Positions 24,795 through 33,218 of a DNA stretch of 64,000 nucleotides are shown here, in pieces (within the stretch, counting starts at the first letter, position 1; the number at the start of each line of letters is the position of its first letter). The notes beneath the pieces were generated by a model. That model did no database searches and was not told the origin of the DNA. It worked only from the letters and a program-made list of their open reading frames with translations. Source of the DNA: Paraconexibacter antarcticus (GTDB taxonomy: Bacteria; Actinomycetota; Thermoleophilia; Solirubrobacterales; Solirubrobacteraceae); contig NZ_CP098502.1 in NCBI RefSeq assembly GCF_024220175.1, positions 4,468,514-4,532,513 of the forward strand, given 5' to 3'. The translations under genes were made by a program, and so were the position numbers.

Positions 24795-25433
24795 CTACGC
24801 CGCCGAGGCTGATGACCTGGGCGGCTGCGCGCATTCGGGAACACGACGCGCTTCTGCGGGCGCACCGGCGTCGAGGGCGGCGCGCACGCGCAGCCTCGCC
24901 TCGTGCAGCCGGCTCTTGAATGCCCGCTCCCCGACCCCTGCGGCGGCGGCGGCCTCTCGGGTCGAGAGGCCTTCGACGTCACGCAGCACGAGGGCGGTCC
25001 GGTACGCCAAGGGCAACTCGCGGATCGCGTGCTGCAGCGCGTCGTGAAGCTCGCGGTGCTCGGCCCGTGGGCCGGGCTCGTCACGGCGGCTGGCGGGGAA
25101 CGCATCGGCGCGGTCGTCGACGCAGACGTCGTCGGCACGGCGGGTTCGCTGCCCGAGCATGCGGTTGGTCTCGTTGACGGCGATGCGGTGCAGCCAGGTC
25201 GCAACGTCGGCGCGGCGCTCGAAGCGACCGATCGCGCGCCACGCGCGCAGCAGCGTCTCCTGCAGGATGTCCTCCGCATCGGCCCGGTCGCCGGCGAGGT
25301 GGAGGATCATCGCGAACAGTCGGTCTCCGTGAGCGCGGGCGAGCGCTTCGAAGGCAGCGGTATCACCGGCCTGGGCCCCGGCGAGGAGCCGGTCGCGCGC
25401 TTCGTCGGACAACGCGAGCGAGGCTGCGGTCAT
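24795..25433 (-). CDS. ECF-type RNA polymerase sigma factor
   Basis: 212 aa from ATG 25433, which overlaps the anti-sigma stop as ATGA. Region 2 spans residues about 18-85 (FEALARAHGDRLFAMILHL, then DAEDILQETLLRAWR). Region 4 spans about 130-185 (ELPLAYRTALVLRDVEGLS, TREAAAAAGVGERAFKSRLH). The C-terminal tail after region 4 is short and Cys/Pro-bearing, and its last codons lie in the inverted repeat, so the natural end may have been altered. Co-transcribed after its anti-sigma factor; probable targets are the secreted proteins just upstream on the other strand. Confidence 0.85.
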   Translation of the reverse strand: MTAASLALSDEARDRLLAGAQAGDTAAFEALARAHGDRLFAMILHLAGDRADAEDILQETLLRAWRAIGRFERRADVATWLHRIAVNETNRMLGQRTRRADDVCVDDRADAFPASRRDEPGPRAEHRELHDALQHAIRELPLAYRTALVLRDVEGLSTREAAAAAGVGERAFKSRLHEARLRVRAALDAGAPAEARRVPECAQPPRSSASAA

Positions 25434-25717
25434 CCGCTCAGGCCCGGGGGCGGCGGCGCGTTCAAGATCCGATCTCGCAAATGGATGTAGATGTCCTCGC
25501 GCACTCCCGGTGCCGGCGCGTCGTGCAGCCTCGTCAGGGCGCGGACCAGGGCCTCGAGGGACTGCAGGCCGCGCCGGCACTGCGGGCAGCGCGCGAGGTG
25601 ACCGTCGAAGCGCCGGCGCTGGCGCCGCGAAAGGTCGCCCTCGGTGGCGTGGGAGAGGTGCAGCTGGGACCAGGCGTGGTCGTCTTGGCGTCGCGGGCGC
25701 TTCATGTCGTCCCGCAT
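25430..25717 (-). CDS. Zinc-finger anti-sigma factor
   Basis: About 95 aa from ATG 25717 (AAGG upstream); ATG 25705 is possible. It holds the ZAS signature: His in LHLSHATEGDLS, then FDGHLARCPQCRRGLQS, giving the H-x3-C-x2-C zinc/thiol motif near residues 50-57. No membrane helix follows, so it is a soluble ZAS protein like RsrA and could respond to oxidants. It precedes and overlaps the sigma gene; the order anti-sigma then sigma is the reverse of the more common one. Confidence 0.8.
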   Translation of the reverse strand: MRDDMKRPRRQDDHAWSQLHLSHATEGDLSRRQRRRFDGHLARCPQCRRGLQSLEALVRALTRLHDAPAPGVREDIYIHLRDRILNAPPPPGLSG

Positions 25718-25867
25718 GCTGAGCCTTCGGCGAGCCTTCCGCGTGAACGGCTCCTTACGCCGGGGTGGCGGCGCGCGTGAACGCCTCGGCAAGGAAGTCG
25801 TAACCAATCCTCGCGGGGGTGTCGCGGTCTAACTCCGTGCAACCCACATCAACGCATGGAGGACGTC

Positions 25868-26926
25868 ATGAACGTGTCTTTGAAGAAGCCGCTGGCCCTA
25901 GCCGGCATCGCCGCGCTGACCCTCGCTGGTTCCGGTGCCGCGGGTGCCCTGGCCGACTCTGGGTCAGGCAGCAGCGGGCAGGGCAATGTCACGATCCAGA
26001 ACAAGGGGCTGGACCTCGCCAACGAGACGGTGAAGCTGCCGTTGCAGCGCGGGACCTCCAACGGGCAGACGGTCTGGTACGTCGTCACCGACGACTCAGA
26101 CGCCAACGACGCCAAGGCACGCGGCGTCGACGTCTCGCCCAAGCTGCGCAACGCGCTGGGTACCAAGGCGGTCCAGAACGCTCGCCTGGTCGGCGGCCAG
26201 ATCGACTTCCCGGGCACGGTGGACTTCAGCCCCGACCGGGTGATCACGCCGGGACCGGATGGCTTCCCGCCCGCCCAGGCGGTGCCCGGCGCGGTCGGTG
26301 ATGCCAACTACAGCCCGCTGGTGACGACCGGCAACGGCATCGTCCTCAACGCCACCCAGGTCGCCAACACCTCGGGTCTGCACGACTCCGTCGTCGCCAT
26401 CGACTATCAGGCGAGGACGGTCACGCTGAAGACCTTCTTCGGGTTCTGGAACGGCCACCGCACCGTCTACCTCCATCAGGACGCATCCTCGACGGTCGTC
26501 GCGGCGGCCGAGGGCTCGACCTACGCGCCGAACCTCGATGCGGCACCGGGGCTCGGCTCCAACGACGAGAACACCTCCGCGCGCTCGGCGATCATCCCGA
26601 TCGTCAACGGTCAGCGCGGGGTCACCAACCCGCAGCGGCAGGGCCTGAACTCAGCCCTGTTCGGAGAGGGCGACCCGCTGAACATCAACGAGGAGGTCCC
26701 GGGCAGCAGCAACCGCTACAGCCCCGTGTGGGACGTCACCCCCGTCATCTGGAACCAGTCGGCGATCGACGCGGGCCTCCGCGTGCGGCTGACGAGCGCC
26801 GGCGAGGTCCGAAACGCCTACGCCAAGGGCCTGATCCACGGTGCCGACGGGCCCCCGAACGCGAGCCTCGACGGGTTCCCGAGCGGCGGGTTCATCTCCA
26901 ACTGCCCGATCGTCACGACGCTGTAG
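25868..26926 (+). CDS. Secreted protein of unknown function, paralogue 1
   Basis: 352 aa from ATG 25868 (GGAGG just upstream). A signal peptide ends near ALADSG. The mature chain has GQTVWYVVTDDSDANDAKAR, IDFPGTVDFSPDRV, YSPLVTTGNGIVLNA, ATQVANTSGLHDSVV, NPQRQGLNSALFGEGDPLN and YSPVWDVTP, all repeated closely in the next gene. One Cys near the C-terminus (ISNCPIV) is shared too. No enzyme motif is recognised. It faces the anti-sigma/sigma pair across 150 bp and is a candidate target of that sigma factor. Confidence 0.75.
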   Translation: MNVSLKKPLALAGIAALTLAGSGAAGALADSGSGSSGQGNVTIQNKGLDLANETVKLPLQRGTSNGQTVWYVVTDDSDANDAKARGVDVSPKLRNALGTKAVQNARLVGGQIDFPGTVDFSPDRVITPGPDGFPPAQAVPGAVGDANYSPLVTTGNGIVLNATQVANTSGLHDSVVAIDYQARTVTLKTFFGFWNGHRTVYLHQDASSTVVAAAEGSTYAPNLDAAPGLGSNDENTSARSAIIPIVNGQRGVTNPQRQGLNSALFGEGDPLNINEEVPGSSNRYSPVWDVTPVIWNQSAIDAGLRVRLTSAGEVRNAYAKGLIHGADGPPNASLDGFPSGGFISNCPIVTTL

Positions 26927-26939
26927 ACGTCCGGCCGGT

Positions 26940-26964
26940 GCGCCCGGCCCGAGCGGCCGGGCGC
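26940..26964. terminator. GC hairpin between the paralogous secreted-protein genes
   Basis: A 10-bp perfect stem, GCGCCCGGCC with GGCCGGGCGC, closes a CGAGC loop. No T-run follows, so it may attenuate or protect the upstream transcript rather than end it. Confidence 0.5.
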
Positions 26965-27017
26965 GCCCGCCGGCGGCACCCACCACGACACCCTCACCCC
27001 GCGACCCCGGAGTCCCC

Positions 27018-28166
27018 ATGAAGCTGCCCGTCCGTTCACTCACCCTGATCACCACCGCTCTCGGCGCCCTGCTGACCCTACCCGCCGTCGCGCCGGCGAT
27101 CGCCCCGACGGCCACCTATCTCCTTCCCAGCGCCAGCGCGTTCGACGGTCAGGCGGGCCTCCCGCCGGCGACCGCCAAGACGGTGACGCTACCACTGGTG
27201 CCGGGGCTGACGCCCAGCGGGAAGGTCACGTGGTACGTGGTCACCGAGTCCTCCGACGCGGCCGACGCGCGCCGGCGCGGCGTCAACTACGCGCCCAAGC
27301 TCGCGCGTGCGCTGGGGACCAGCGCGGTGCAGACCGTCCGCGTGCGCAACCCCGAGGCCGAGCTGCCCAAACAGGTCATCCAGTTCGCGGGCACCGTCGA
27401 CTTCAGCCCCGCTCAGCAGGTCGTGCCCGGGGCGGCGCCGGACTTCTTCCCGCCGTCGCGGTTCGCTCCCGGCTCGGTCGCCGACGCGAGTTACAGCCCG
27501 CTGATCACCACCGGCGACGGGATCGTCCTCGACGCTCCCCAGGTGGCCAACGCCTCCGGGCTGCACGACACGGTGGTCAGCGCGGACTTCGCCCATCGGC
27601 GGGTCACCGTCGGGTTGTTCGAGGGGTTCTACGAGGACCACCCCGTCCTCTACACACGCTTCTCGGGCTCTGACCCGCTGCTCGCCGCGATCGAGTCCAC
27701 CACCTTCACCCCGAATCTGAACGCCGCCCCCGGCCTCGCCTCCGACGACCCTGTCTCATCCTCGCGCGAGGCGATCGTCCCGATCGTCAATGGGCCGACC
27801 GGAGCCGCGAACCCGCAACGTCAGGGACTCAACTCGGCCCTCGCCGGCGAGGGCGCGCCGCTCAACGTCATCCAGGAGGAGCCGGCCGACCCGGCCGACC
27901 CTTCCAGCCTGCGCTACAGCCCCGTCTGGGACGTCACCCCCGGCACCTGGACCGCCGCCGCCCTGAACGCCGGGCAGCGGGCACGGCTGACGAGCATCCA
28001 GCCCACGAGCACGCAGGCCGCCCCGTCGATCATCGAGCAGGCGCAGAGCGGGGCGCTTGTCAGCCCGCCGTTCGCCACCGGCCCGTTCAACCCGTCGGTC
28101 GGCCTGAACGCCGCGGGCCTCGTCTCGCTGTGCCCCGTCGTCGCGGTGCTGCCGATCAGCGGGTGA
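27018..28166 (+). CDS. Secreted protein of unknown function, paralogue 2
   Basis: 382 aa from ATG 27018. Signal peptide of about 30 residues. It shares the sequence blocks of its neighbour: VTWYVVTESSDAADARRRGV, FAGTVDFSPAQ, YSPLITTGDGIVLDAPQVAN, SGLHDTVV, NPQRQGLNSALAGEGAPLN, YSPVWDVTPG, plus a final Cys in VSLCPVV. A C-terminal insert of about 30 residues distinguishes it. The pair arose by tandem duplication. No cofactor or catalytic motif seen. Probably in one transcript with paralogue 1 and DUF4331-linked exported biology (inference). Confidence 0.75.
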   Translation: MKLPVRSLTLITTALGALLTLPAVAPAIAPTATYLLPSASAFDGQAGLPPATAKTVTLPLVPGLTPSGKVTWYVVTESSDAADARRRGVNYAPKLARALGTSAVQTVRVRNPEAELPKQVIQFAGTVDFSPAQQVVPGAAPDFFPPSRFAPGSVADASYSPLITTGDGIVLDAPQVANASGLHDTVVSADFAHRRVTVGLFEGFYEDHPVLYTRFSGSDPLLAAIESTTFTPNLNAAPGLASDDPVSSSREAIVPIVNGPTGAANPQRQGLNSALAGEGAPLNVIQEEPADPADPSSLRYSPVWDVTPGTWTAAALNAGQRARLTSIQPTSTQAAPSIIEQAQSGALVSPPFATGPFNPSVGLNAAGLVSLCPVVAVLPISG

Positions 28167-28260
28167 CGCCTGCCGCTGCCGGCCCACGGGCGCGTGAACC
28201 CGCGGCACGAACACATCGCTCCCGGCCTGGCCGAGCGCGCGACGACGCTTGCGCACGTCA

Positions 28261-29063
28261 TCACGAACGTCGTCTCCGCGACTTCGAGACCGTCCTCATC
28301 GACGAGCCGCTATGAGCTATCCCGAGTTCACGGAGACTCTCAGATGGCTTGCTCCACTCAAGCGTCTGGCGCGGTCGATCGTTGAGTTCGTGCGCGACGC
28401 AGTGCAGGGCGGCCTGGTCGTGCAGGGCGAGGTCGCTGTTGCGCGGGAAGTACTGGCGCAGAGCCCGTTGGTGTTCTCGTTGGACCCGCGTTGCCACGGG
28501 GCATGCGGATCGCAGAAGTAGACGGGCAGCCCGGTCGCGACAGTGAAGCTCGAGTGAGCGGCGAGCTCCTTGCCACGGTCCCACGTCAGCGAGCGCCCCA
28601 GGTGCTCGGGCAGCGCGTGGATCTGGCGGACGATCGCGGCGCAGACCGCGGCGGTCGTCTTGTCGGTTCCGACCCGCCCCAAGAGGACGTAGCGGGTCTG
28701 GCGCTCGACGAGGGTGACGATCGCCGACTGGCCGCGCGCGCCGATGATCAGATCTCCCTCCCAGTGGCCCGGCACCGCGCGATCCTCGACCTCGGCGGGC
28801 CGTTCGGAGATCGGGACCATGTCCTTGATCTGCCCTGACATGTTCTTGCGGCCATGCGGGCGCCGGCGGGTACGGCCGGTCCTCAGCGAGGCCGTCAACT
28901 CCTTACGCAGCGCGCCGCGGGACTGCACGAACAGCGACTGGTAGATCGTCTCGTGCGACACGCGCATGCTCAGATCGTCGGGGAACTCGACCTTCAGTCT
29001 CGCGGAGATCTGCTGCGGCGACCACCGCAGCCCCAGCATCGCCTCGACCTCGTCACGAAGCCG
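28261..29063 (-). pseudogene. IS30-family transposase, truncated and frameshifted
   Basis: The frame from 29063 down reads [18 protein letters not shown], the [13 protein letters not shown] motif, the GHWEGDLI segment with the first catalytic Asp, TWDRGKELA with the second, and PWQRGSNENTNGL with the Glu: the IS30 DDE domain. After NGL the frame fails, while the neighbouring frame continues correctly (LRQYFPRNSDL then LNDRPRQTLEW). The N-terminal helix-turn-helix is lost at the junction with the IS beginning at 29064. Inactive as written. Confidence 0.85.
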
Positions 29064-30210
29064 TGTGCCGTGCCAAAACGTGTTCGGGCCCTCGAACGCT
29101 GATGAGCGGTGGTTGCGGCAGCATGGTCGTCGTGGCCGTCCGTTTGCTCTACCTGGCGATCACGAGGGTGTTCGCGTGGCTCGCCCTGCGGTGCCGGTCC
29201 GGCGGTGCGAAGGAGGCGGAGATCTTGGTGTTGCGGCACGAGGTCGCGGTGCTGCGCCGTCAGGTCTCCCGCCCGCAGCTTCAGTGGTCAGACCGGGCGT
29301 TGCTCGCGGCCCTGCCCCGGGTGCTGCCACGGGAGCTACGGACGTCTCGGCTGATGACACCGGCGACCCTGCTCGCCTGGCACCGACGGCTCATCGCGCG
29401 TCATTGGCACTACCCGAACGCCACCGGGCGGCCACCGACTCGGGACGAGATCCGTGAGCTCGTGCTCCGGCTCGCACGCGAGAACCCGCGCTGGGGATAC
29501 CGGCGCATCCAGGGCGAGCTCGGCCGGCTCGGGCACCGGGTCGGTGAGGGCACGGTCCGGCGGATCATGGCCGCGGCGGACCTCGGTCCAGCCCCGCGGC
29601 GATCGACCGTGAGTTGGCGTGCGTTCTTGGCCGCTCAGGCTCCGGGCTCACTGGCGTGCGACTTCCTGCACGTCGACACGGTGCTGTTGCGGCGGATCTA
29701 CGTGTTCTTCGTGATCGAAGTCGGCACCCGCCGGGTCCACATCCTCGGCGTCACCGCGAATCCGACGGGACCGTGGGTGGTGCAGCAAGCCCGGAACCTG
29801 CTCATGGACCTCGACGAACGCGCCGGCCAGCTCACCGTGTTGATCCGCGATCGAGACTGCAAGTTCACCACAGCATTCGATGCCGTGTTCGCGTCAATCG
29901 GGATCCGCGTGATCAAGACGCCGGTCCGGGCGCCGATGGCGAACGCGTACGCCGAGCGATTCGTCGGCACCCTTCGCCGGGAGTGCCTCGACCACCTGCT
30001 GATCCGAGACGAGCGGCACCTCCGCGGTGTTCTCGCCGCCTACCAAACGCATTACAACGCCCACCGCGCTCACCAGGCCCGCGGGCAGCTGCCGCCCGAT
30101 CACGACGGCGGCGAGGTCATCGACCTGACCGCGCGCATCCAGCAACGCCGCGTCCTCGGCGGCCTGATCAACGAGTACCGCAGGGCCGCATGACCTTTTG
30201 GCACGGCACA
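29064..30210 (+). mobile_element. Complete insertion sequence with rve-type transposase
   Basis: Terminal inverted repeats of 15 bp, TGTGCCGTGCCAAAA at 29064-29078 and its complement at 30196-30210, with the TG...CA ends typical of IS3/IS481-like elements. One open reading frame fills the interior. It abuts a truncated IS30 transposase on the left. GCC occurs near both ends (29060-29062, 30211-30213), a weak candidate for a 3-bp target duplication. Confidence 0.8.
29123..30193 (+). CDS. IS transposase with integrase core domain
   Basis: 356 aa from ATG 29123. N-terminal hydrophobic and helix-turn-helix part: [18 protein letters not shown], then [20 protein letters not shown], the standard HTH_21-like stretch. 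The rve core has D in [17 protein letters not shown] near residue 178, D in IRDRDCKF near 250, and E in [18 protein letters not shown] near 285. The C-terminal [15 protein letters not shown] is typical of single-frame IS3/IS481-like actinobacterial transposases. Intact, within its own terminal repeats, so the element may still be mobile. Confidence 0.85.
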   Translation: MVVVAVRLLYLAITRVFAWLALRCRSGGAKEAEILVLRHEVAVLRRQVSRPQLQWSDRALLAALPRVLPRELRTSRLMTPATLLAWHRRLIARHWHYPNATGRPPTRDEIRELVLRLARENPRWGYRRIQGELGRLGHRVGEGTVRRIMAAADLGPAPRRSTVSWRAFLAAQAPGSLACDFLHVDTVLLRRIYVFFVIEVGTRRVHILGVTANPTGPWVVQQARNLLMDLDERAGQLTVLIRDRDCKFTTAFDAVFASIGIRVIKTPVRAPMANAYAERFVGTLRRECLDHLLIRDERHLRGVLAAYQTHYNAHRAHQARGQLPPDHDGGEVIDLTARIQQRRVLGGLINEYRRAA

Positions 30211-30483
30211 GCCACCCGAACCCGTGTGGCCGATCCGCCTCCCGCAAGGCCACCGGCACCCTAGAACGACCATCGAGGCATGTCCAACCACATGGACATC
30301 CGTCGTAACGGAAACGCGCCCCGATAGTCCCTTGCCCGAGGGCACGGCATCGGCCTTCGAGGTGTCCGGCGCGTACGCCGCACGTGAGCCATGAACGTCG
30401 CCTTGGCGAGAATGTTGACGCACACCGCTCGCGACCGCCGTCGACCGAGGACAGCAACCCCCCGACTTGCGGGGTTCTTTGAG

Positions 30484-30523
30484 AGCCGACGAGCGGATTC
30501 GAACCGCTGACCCGTTCATTACA
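30484..30523 (-). repeat. 3' tRNA fragment, probable attachment-site remnant
   Basis: On the minus strand it reads from TGTAATG through a perfect 5-bp T arm (AGCGG TTCGAAT CCGCT) to an acceptor strand CGTCGGC plus T. The anticodon 5' stem, D arm and 5' acceptor are missing, so it is only the 3' part, beginning in the anticodon loop. TGTAA suggests a tRNA-Thr(UGU)-like origin. Tyrosine integrases often use such 3' ends as att sites. Confidence 0.6.
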
Positions 30524-30559
30524 GGACTATCGCTCGCCCGCAGACGCGCGTCCTGAGGT

Positions 30560-30643
30560 GGTGGGGCAACAACCTGTTGCCCCACCTTTCGCCCGTCGCG
30601 CGACCGCCGTTTTCCCGCGTGTTGCCCCCTACGTTGCCCCACC
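30560..30643. repeat. Cluster of GTTGCCCC repeats with an 11-bp palindrome
   Basis: GGTGGGGCAAC (30560-30570) and GTTGCCCCACC (30576-30586) form a perfect hairpin with loop AACCT, followed by TTTC. GTTGCCCCACC recurs at 30633-30643 and GTTGCCCC at 30621. Four copies in 84 bp beside a tRNA fragment resemble integrase arm-binding sites; a terminator role is the alternative for the palindrome. Confidence 0.5.
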
Positions 30644-30683
30644 ACCGCCAACGCGCCAAACCCAGCGAACCCGTAGAACACGA

Positions 30684-30706
30684 AAGGCCCGCAAACACGG
30701 ACCTTC
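30684..30706. terminator. Imperfect hairpin downstream of tRNA-Arg
   Basis: AAGGCCCG and CGGACCTT pair with one mismatch around CAAACA, 8 bp beyond the 3' end of the tRNA on the minus strand. Likely its terminator. Confidence 0.4.
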
Positions 30707-30713
30707 CGACCAG

Positions 30714-30787
<74 letters not shown>

Positions 30788-30850
30788 GTGGATCCGGCAG
30801 CGTAGAGGACGAGGGCGGTCGGGTGTCGTGAGCCTCCCGCCCGGCGGCGG

Positions 30851-31114
30851 TCAGCTCACCTCGCCGGCCCGGACCTTCGCGGCCATCTCGTCGGACTCGG
30901 CGCGGTAGACGCTGCCGTCGGAGAGCTCGAGGACGGGCAGCAGCTTCTGGCCGCTGAGGGCGAAGACATCGGGGCGCTTGCCCTTGCCGAAGCCGTGCTT
31001 GACGACCTCGTACTCGATCCCCTGCTCCTTGAGCGCGCGCTCGACCTTCCAGCAGGCGTCGAGATCGGTGTGGAGGAACGTGTACGAGCAGCGGTGGAGC
31101 TTGACCTTTGACAT
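30851..31114 (-). CDS. Glutaredoxin/GST N-terminal-like small protein
   Basis: 87 aa from ATG 31114. Thioredoxin fold: KVKLHRCSYTFLHTDLDACW at the active-site position (CSYT, only the first Cys of a CXXC kept), QGIEYEVVKHGFGKGKRPD, then KLLPVLELSDGSVYRAESDE, where the cis-Pro LPVLE and the SDGSVYRAES stretch match the glutathione S-transferase N-terminal domain. Too short for a full GST. Possibly a monothiol glutaredoxin-like protein. Monocistronic and divergent from the hydrolase gene. Confidence 0.65.
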   Translation of the reverse strand: MSKVKLHRCSYTFLHTDLDACWKVERALKEQGIEYEVVKHGFGKGKRPDVFALSGQKLLPVLELSDGSVYRAESDEMAAKVRAGEVS

Positions 31115-31153
31115 GACGGGGACCCTACCCGCCGGGGCTCTACCCTCCCCGCC

Positions 31154-32431
31154 ATGTCCGTCGCCGCCGCCGTCCTGTTGCTCCTGCTCGGCCTGACCGC
31201 CGCGCTCGGGCTCGTCAACGCGCTCTGGCCGCGGACGACGTGGTGGCTCATCGCGCCGAGCTGGGGCGCCGCGTTCGTCACGACCGAGCTCGCGCTGCAC
31301 CTCGTCGTGCTCAGCGCGGTGGCCGCGGGGCTTCTCGCCGCGCTGGGCGGGACGACGCACGCCGCGGGGCTCACCGGCCTCGGCCTGCTCGTGCTCACCG
31401 ACCTCGCGGCCGTCCCGCTCATCCTCAGCGCGCGGCGCACGCGCCTGTCGACCGGCTCCTGGTTCCAGGACGGCGACCTCGAGATCACCGACGATGCGTC
31501 CGTCCCGCGGTACCCGCGCAGCCACATCGCCTTCCCGTGGCGGATGTTCCGCCACCCGGGCGTGCGCGTCGTGCGTGGGGTCGAGTTCGCGGTCGTCGAC
31601 GGCCGGCCGCTGAAGGCCGACTTCTACCTGCCGGTCACCGCGCCGGCGGGCCCCCGCCCCGCGGTCGTGCAGGTGCACGGCGGCGCCTGGGTCCTCGGCT
31701 CCCGCCAGGAGCAGGGCATCCCGCTGCTGAACCATCTTGCCGCCTGCGGCTTCGTCGGCATGAACATCGACTACCGCCTCAGCCCGTGGGCCCAGTGGCC
31801 CGACCACGTCGTGGACGTCAAGCGCGCGATCGCCTACCTGCGCGCCCACGCCGCCGAGTACGACGTGGACCCGGAGTTCATCGCGATCACCGGCGGGTCG
31901 GCCGGGGGCCACCTCGCCGCCCTCGCCGCGCTGACGTCCGACGACCGGTCGCTGCAGCCGGGCTTCGAGTCGGCGGACACGTCGGTCGCCGCCGCCGTCC
32001 CGTTCTACGGGGTCTACGACTTCCTCGACGAGGCCGGGGTCCACGTCCCCGCGCTGCACGACATCGTGCTCGCGCCGCTCGTCTTCCGGGTCCGCCGGCA
32101 GCACGCGCCCGAGCGCTACCGCGCCGCCTCCCCGCGCCACCGGGTGCACGCGGGCGCGCCGCCGTTCCTCGTCCTCCACGGCTCGCGCGACTCGCTCATC
32201 CCGGTCGCGGACGCCCACCACTTCGTCGAGGCGCTGCGCGGGGTGTCGAAGCAGCCCGTCCTCTTCGGGGAGATGGCCGGCGGCCAGCACGCCTTCGACG
32301 TCATCCCGAGCTGGCGGACCGTCCCCGTCATCGAGGCGATCGAGCGGTTCCTCACGACGACGTACGAGCAGCGCCGCCGCCCGGCGGCGCCGTCCCTCCG
32401 CGACGAGCTCGCGGGGGCGCTGACGGACTGA
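31154..32431 (+). CDS. Membrane-anchored alpha/beta hydrolase (HSL/esterase-like)
   Basis: 425 aa. Three N-terminal hydrophobic segments (about 3-20, 30-60, 72-95) precede a hydrolase domain. VVQVHGGAWVLGS near residue 172 is the oxyanion HGG motif, ITGGSAGGHLAAL near 248 the nucleophile elbow with Ser, LVLHGSRDSLIP near 340 the Asp, and GGQHAFDVIP near 376 the His. This is the HSL/BD-FAE-type carboxylesterase layout. It most likely hydrolyses acyl esters at the membrane; substrate unknown. It ends at the palindromic element at 32460. Confidence 0.85.
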   Translation: MSVAAAVLLLLLGLTAALGLVNALWPRTTWWLIAPSWGAAFVTTELALHLVVLSAVAAGLLAALGGTTHAAGLTGLGLLVLTDLAAVPLILSARRTRLSTGSWFQDGDLEITDDASVPRYPRSHIAFPWRMFRHPGVRVVRGVEFAVVDGRPLKADFYLPVTAPAGPRPAVVQVHGGAWVLGSRQEQGIPLLNHLAACGFVGMNIDYRLSPWAQWPDHVVDVKRAIAYLRAHAAEYDVDPEFIAITGGSAGGHLAALAALTSDDRSLQPGFESADTSVAAAVPFYGVYDFLDEAGVHVPALHDIVLAPLVFRVRRQHAPERYRAASPRHRVHAGAPPFLVLHGSRDSLIPVADAHHFVEALRGVSKQPVLFGEMAGGQHAFDVIPSWRTVPVIEAIERFLTTTYEQRRRPAAPSLRDELAGALTD

Positions 32432-32459
32432 CGGCGGGCGGGCGGCCCACCTGACGGCG

Positions 32460-32502
32460 GCGTGCGGTCTCGCCGGGGATATCCCCCCACGAGACCGCAC
32501 GC
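32460..32502. repeat. Nested palindromic element, copy 1
   Basis: Outer 13-bp arms GCGTGCGGTCTCG and complement enclose GGGGATATCCCC, a second palindrome. It lies between converging genes and could form a long hairpin acting as a bidirectional terminator. A related copy is at 35402. Confidence 0.75.
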
Positions 32503-32513
32503 TGCGGTCGGCG

Positions 32514-33146
32514 TCACCAGGCGAAGCGCCCGCGGACTGCGCGCCCGACCTGGGCGACGAGCAGCTTCGGCAGCCGGGTGCGGGAGCCGGCGAAGGCGTC
32601 GCGCATCGCCGCGCGCGCGTCCTCCCCGTGGAGCGCGTCGCCGTGGCCGAGGAGCAGGTGCTCGACGCGGCCGGCGTACGGCTTCAGGACCGTCGGCGGC
32701 AGCAGGCGCCGCGCCGGATGCACCCCGACCGTCTCGCCCGGAGCGGCGAAGTCGGGCGCGCCGACGAGCGCCTCGGGGACGACGAGTGTCGCCGTCGCCT
32801 CGTCCCACAGCGCGTCCTCCTTCCATACCGGCAGGTGCCAGAGCGGGACGACGGTGAACGGCCCGGCCACCGCGCCCGGGAGCGGGGCGCGCAGCAGCGG
32901 GACGCCGAAGCGCCGGGCGACGGCCTCGCAGTCGCGCGGGTGGCGGTCGAGGAGCTGGAAGACGCCCGCCACGGGCTCGCCGAGCTCGGCGACCGCCGCG
33001 TCGAGCCCCTCGCCGTCCGGCGGGTCGATGAGCCACACGCCGCCCCCGGCGAGGACCGCGTGGCCCGCGCGCTGCATCCATGGCGGCAAGGGGTGGGTCC
33101 AGCTCCGGGTCGTGGCGGACGGGGCGGCGAAGCGCAGCGGGGCCAT
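32514..33146 (-). CDS. Metallo-beta-lactamase-like protein, metal site not evident
   Basis: 210 aa from ATG 33146. The chain opens with a short beta-rich part (THPLPPWMQRAGHAVLAGG), VWLIDPPDGEGLDAAVAEL and VFQLLDRHPRDCEAVARRFG, as in MBL-fold proteins, where the HxHxDH loop is reduced to LLDRHPRD. Later pieces are WHLPVWKEDALWDEATATL, LVVPEAL and HLLLGHGDALHGEDA, matching the rear of the fold. A full di-metal site is not visible, so it may bind one metal or be inactive. No signal peptide. Converges on the hydrolase gene. Confidence 0.6.
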   Translation of the reverse strand: MAPLRFAAPSATTRSWTHPLPPWMQRAGHAVLAGGGVWLIDPPDGEGLDAAVAELGEPVAGVFQLLDRHPRDCEAVARRFGVPLLRAPLPGAVAGPFTVVPLWHLPVWKEDALWDEATATLVVPEALVGAPDFAAPGETVGVHPARRLLPPTVLKPYAGRVEHLLLGHGDALHGEDARAAMRDAFAGSRTRLPKLLVAQVGRAVRGRFAW

Positions 33147-33218
33147 GGTTCGGACCCTACCCACGGGTGAAGAAGATCTTCACCGCGCGGCTCGGCGGGG
33201 GAGATACTGTGCACCGCG

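Larger units (their letters stand above)
24390..24823. repeat. 43-bp inverted repeat flanking a transposase fragment
   Basis: Arms are 24390-24432 and 24781-24823, matching at 40 of 43 positions when one is reverse-complemented. Both arms include GTAGCTATTTGCCCCGGA. The left arm carries the last codons of the response-regulator remnant and the right arm the last codons of the ECF sigma gene, each ending at the same TAG. Between them is a transposase C-terminal scrap. They may be IS ends or an inverted duplication. Confidence 0.7.
30211..30713. other. Gene-poor scar between the IS and tRNA-Arg
   Basis: About 500 bp with no convincing gene. It holds a hairpin at 30456-30476 (AACCCC/GGGGTT), a 3' tRNA fragment at 30484-30523 and the GTTGCCCC repeat cluster at 30560-30643. 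It looks like the end of an integrated element. Confidence 0.55.

Noticed and set aside
30560..30643. GTTGCCCC cluster considered as a CRISPR array
   Set aside because: Spacing is irregular and units are about 8-11 bp; no repeat-spacer pattern and no cas genes.
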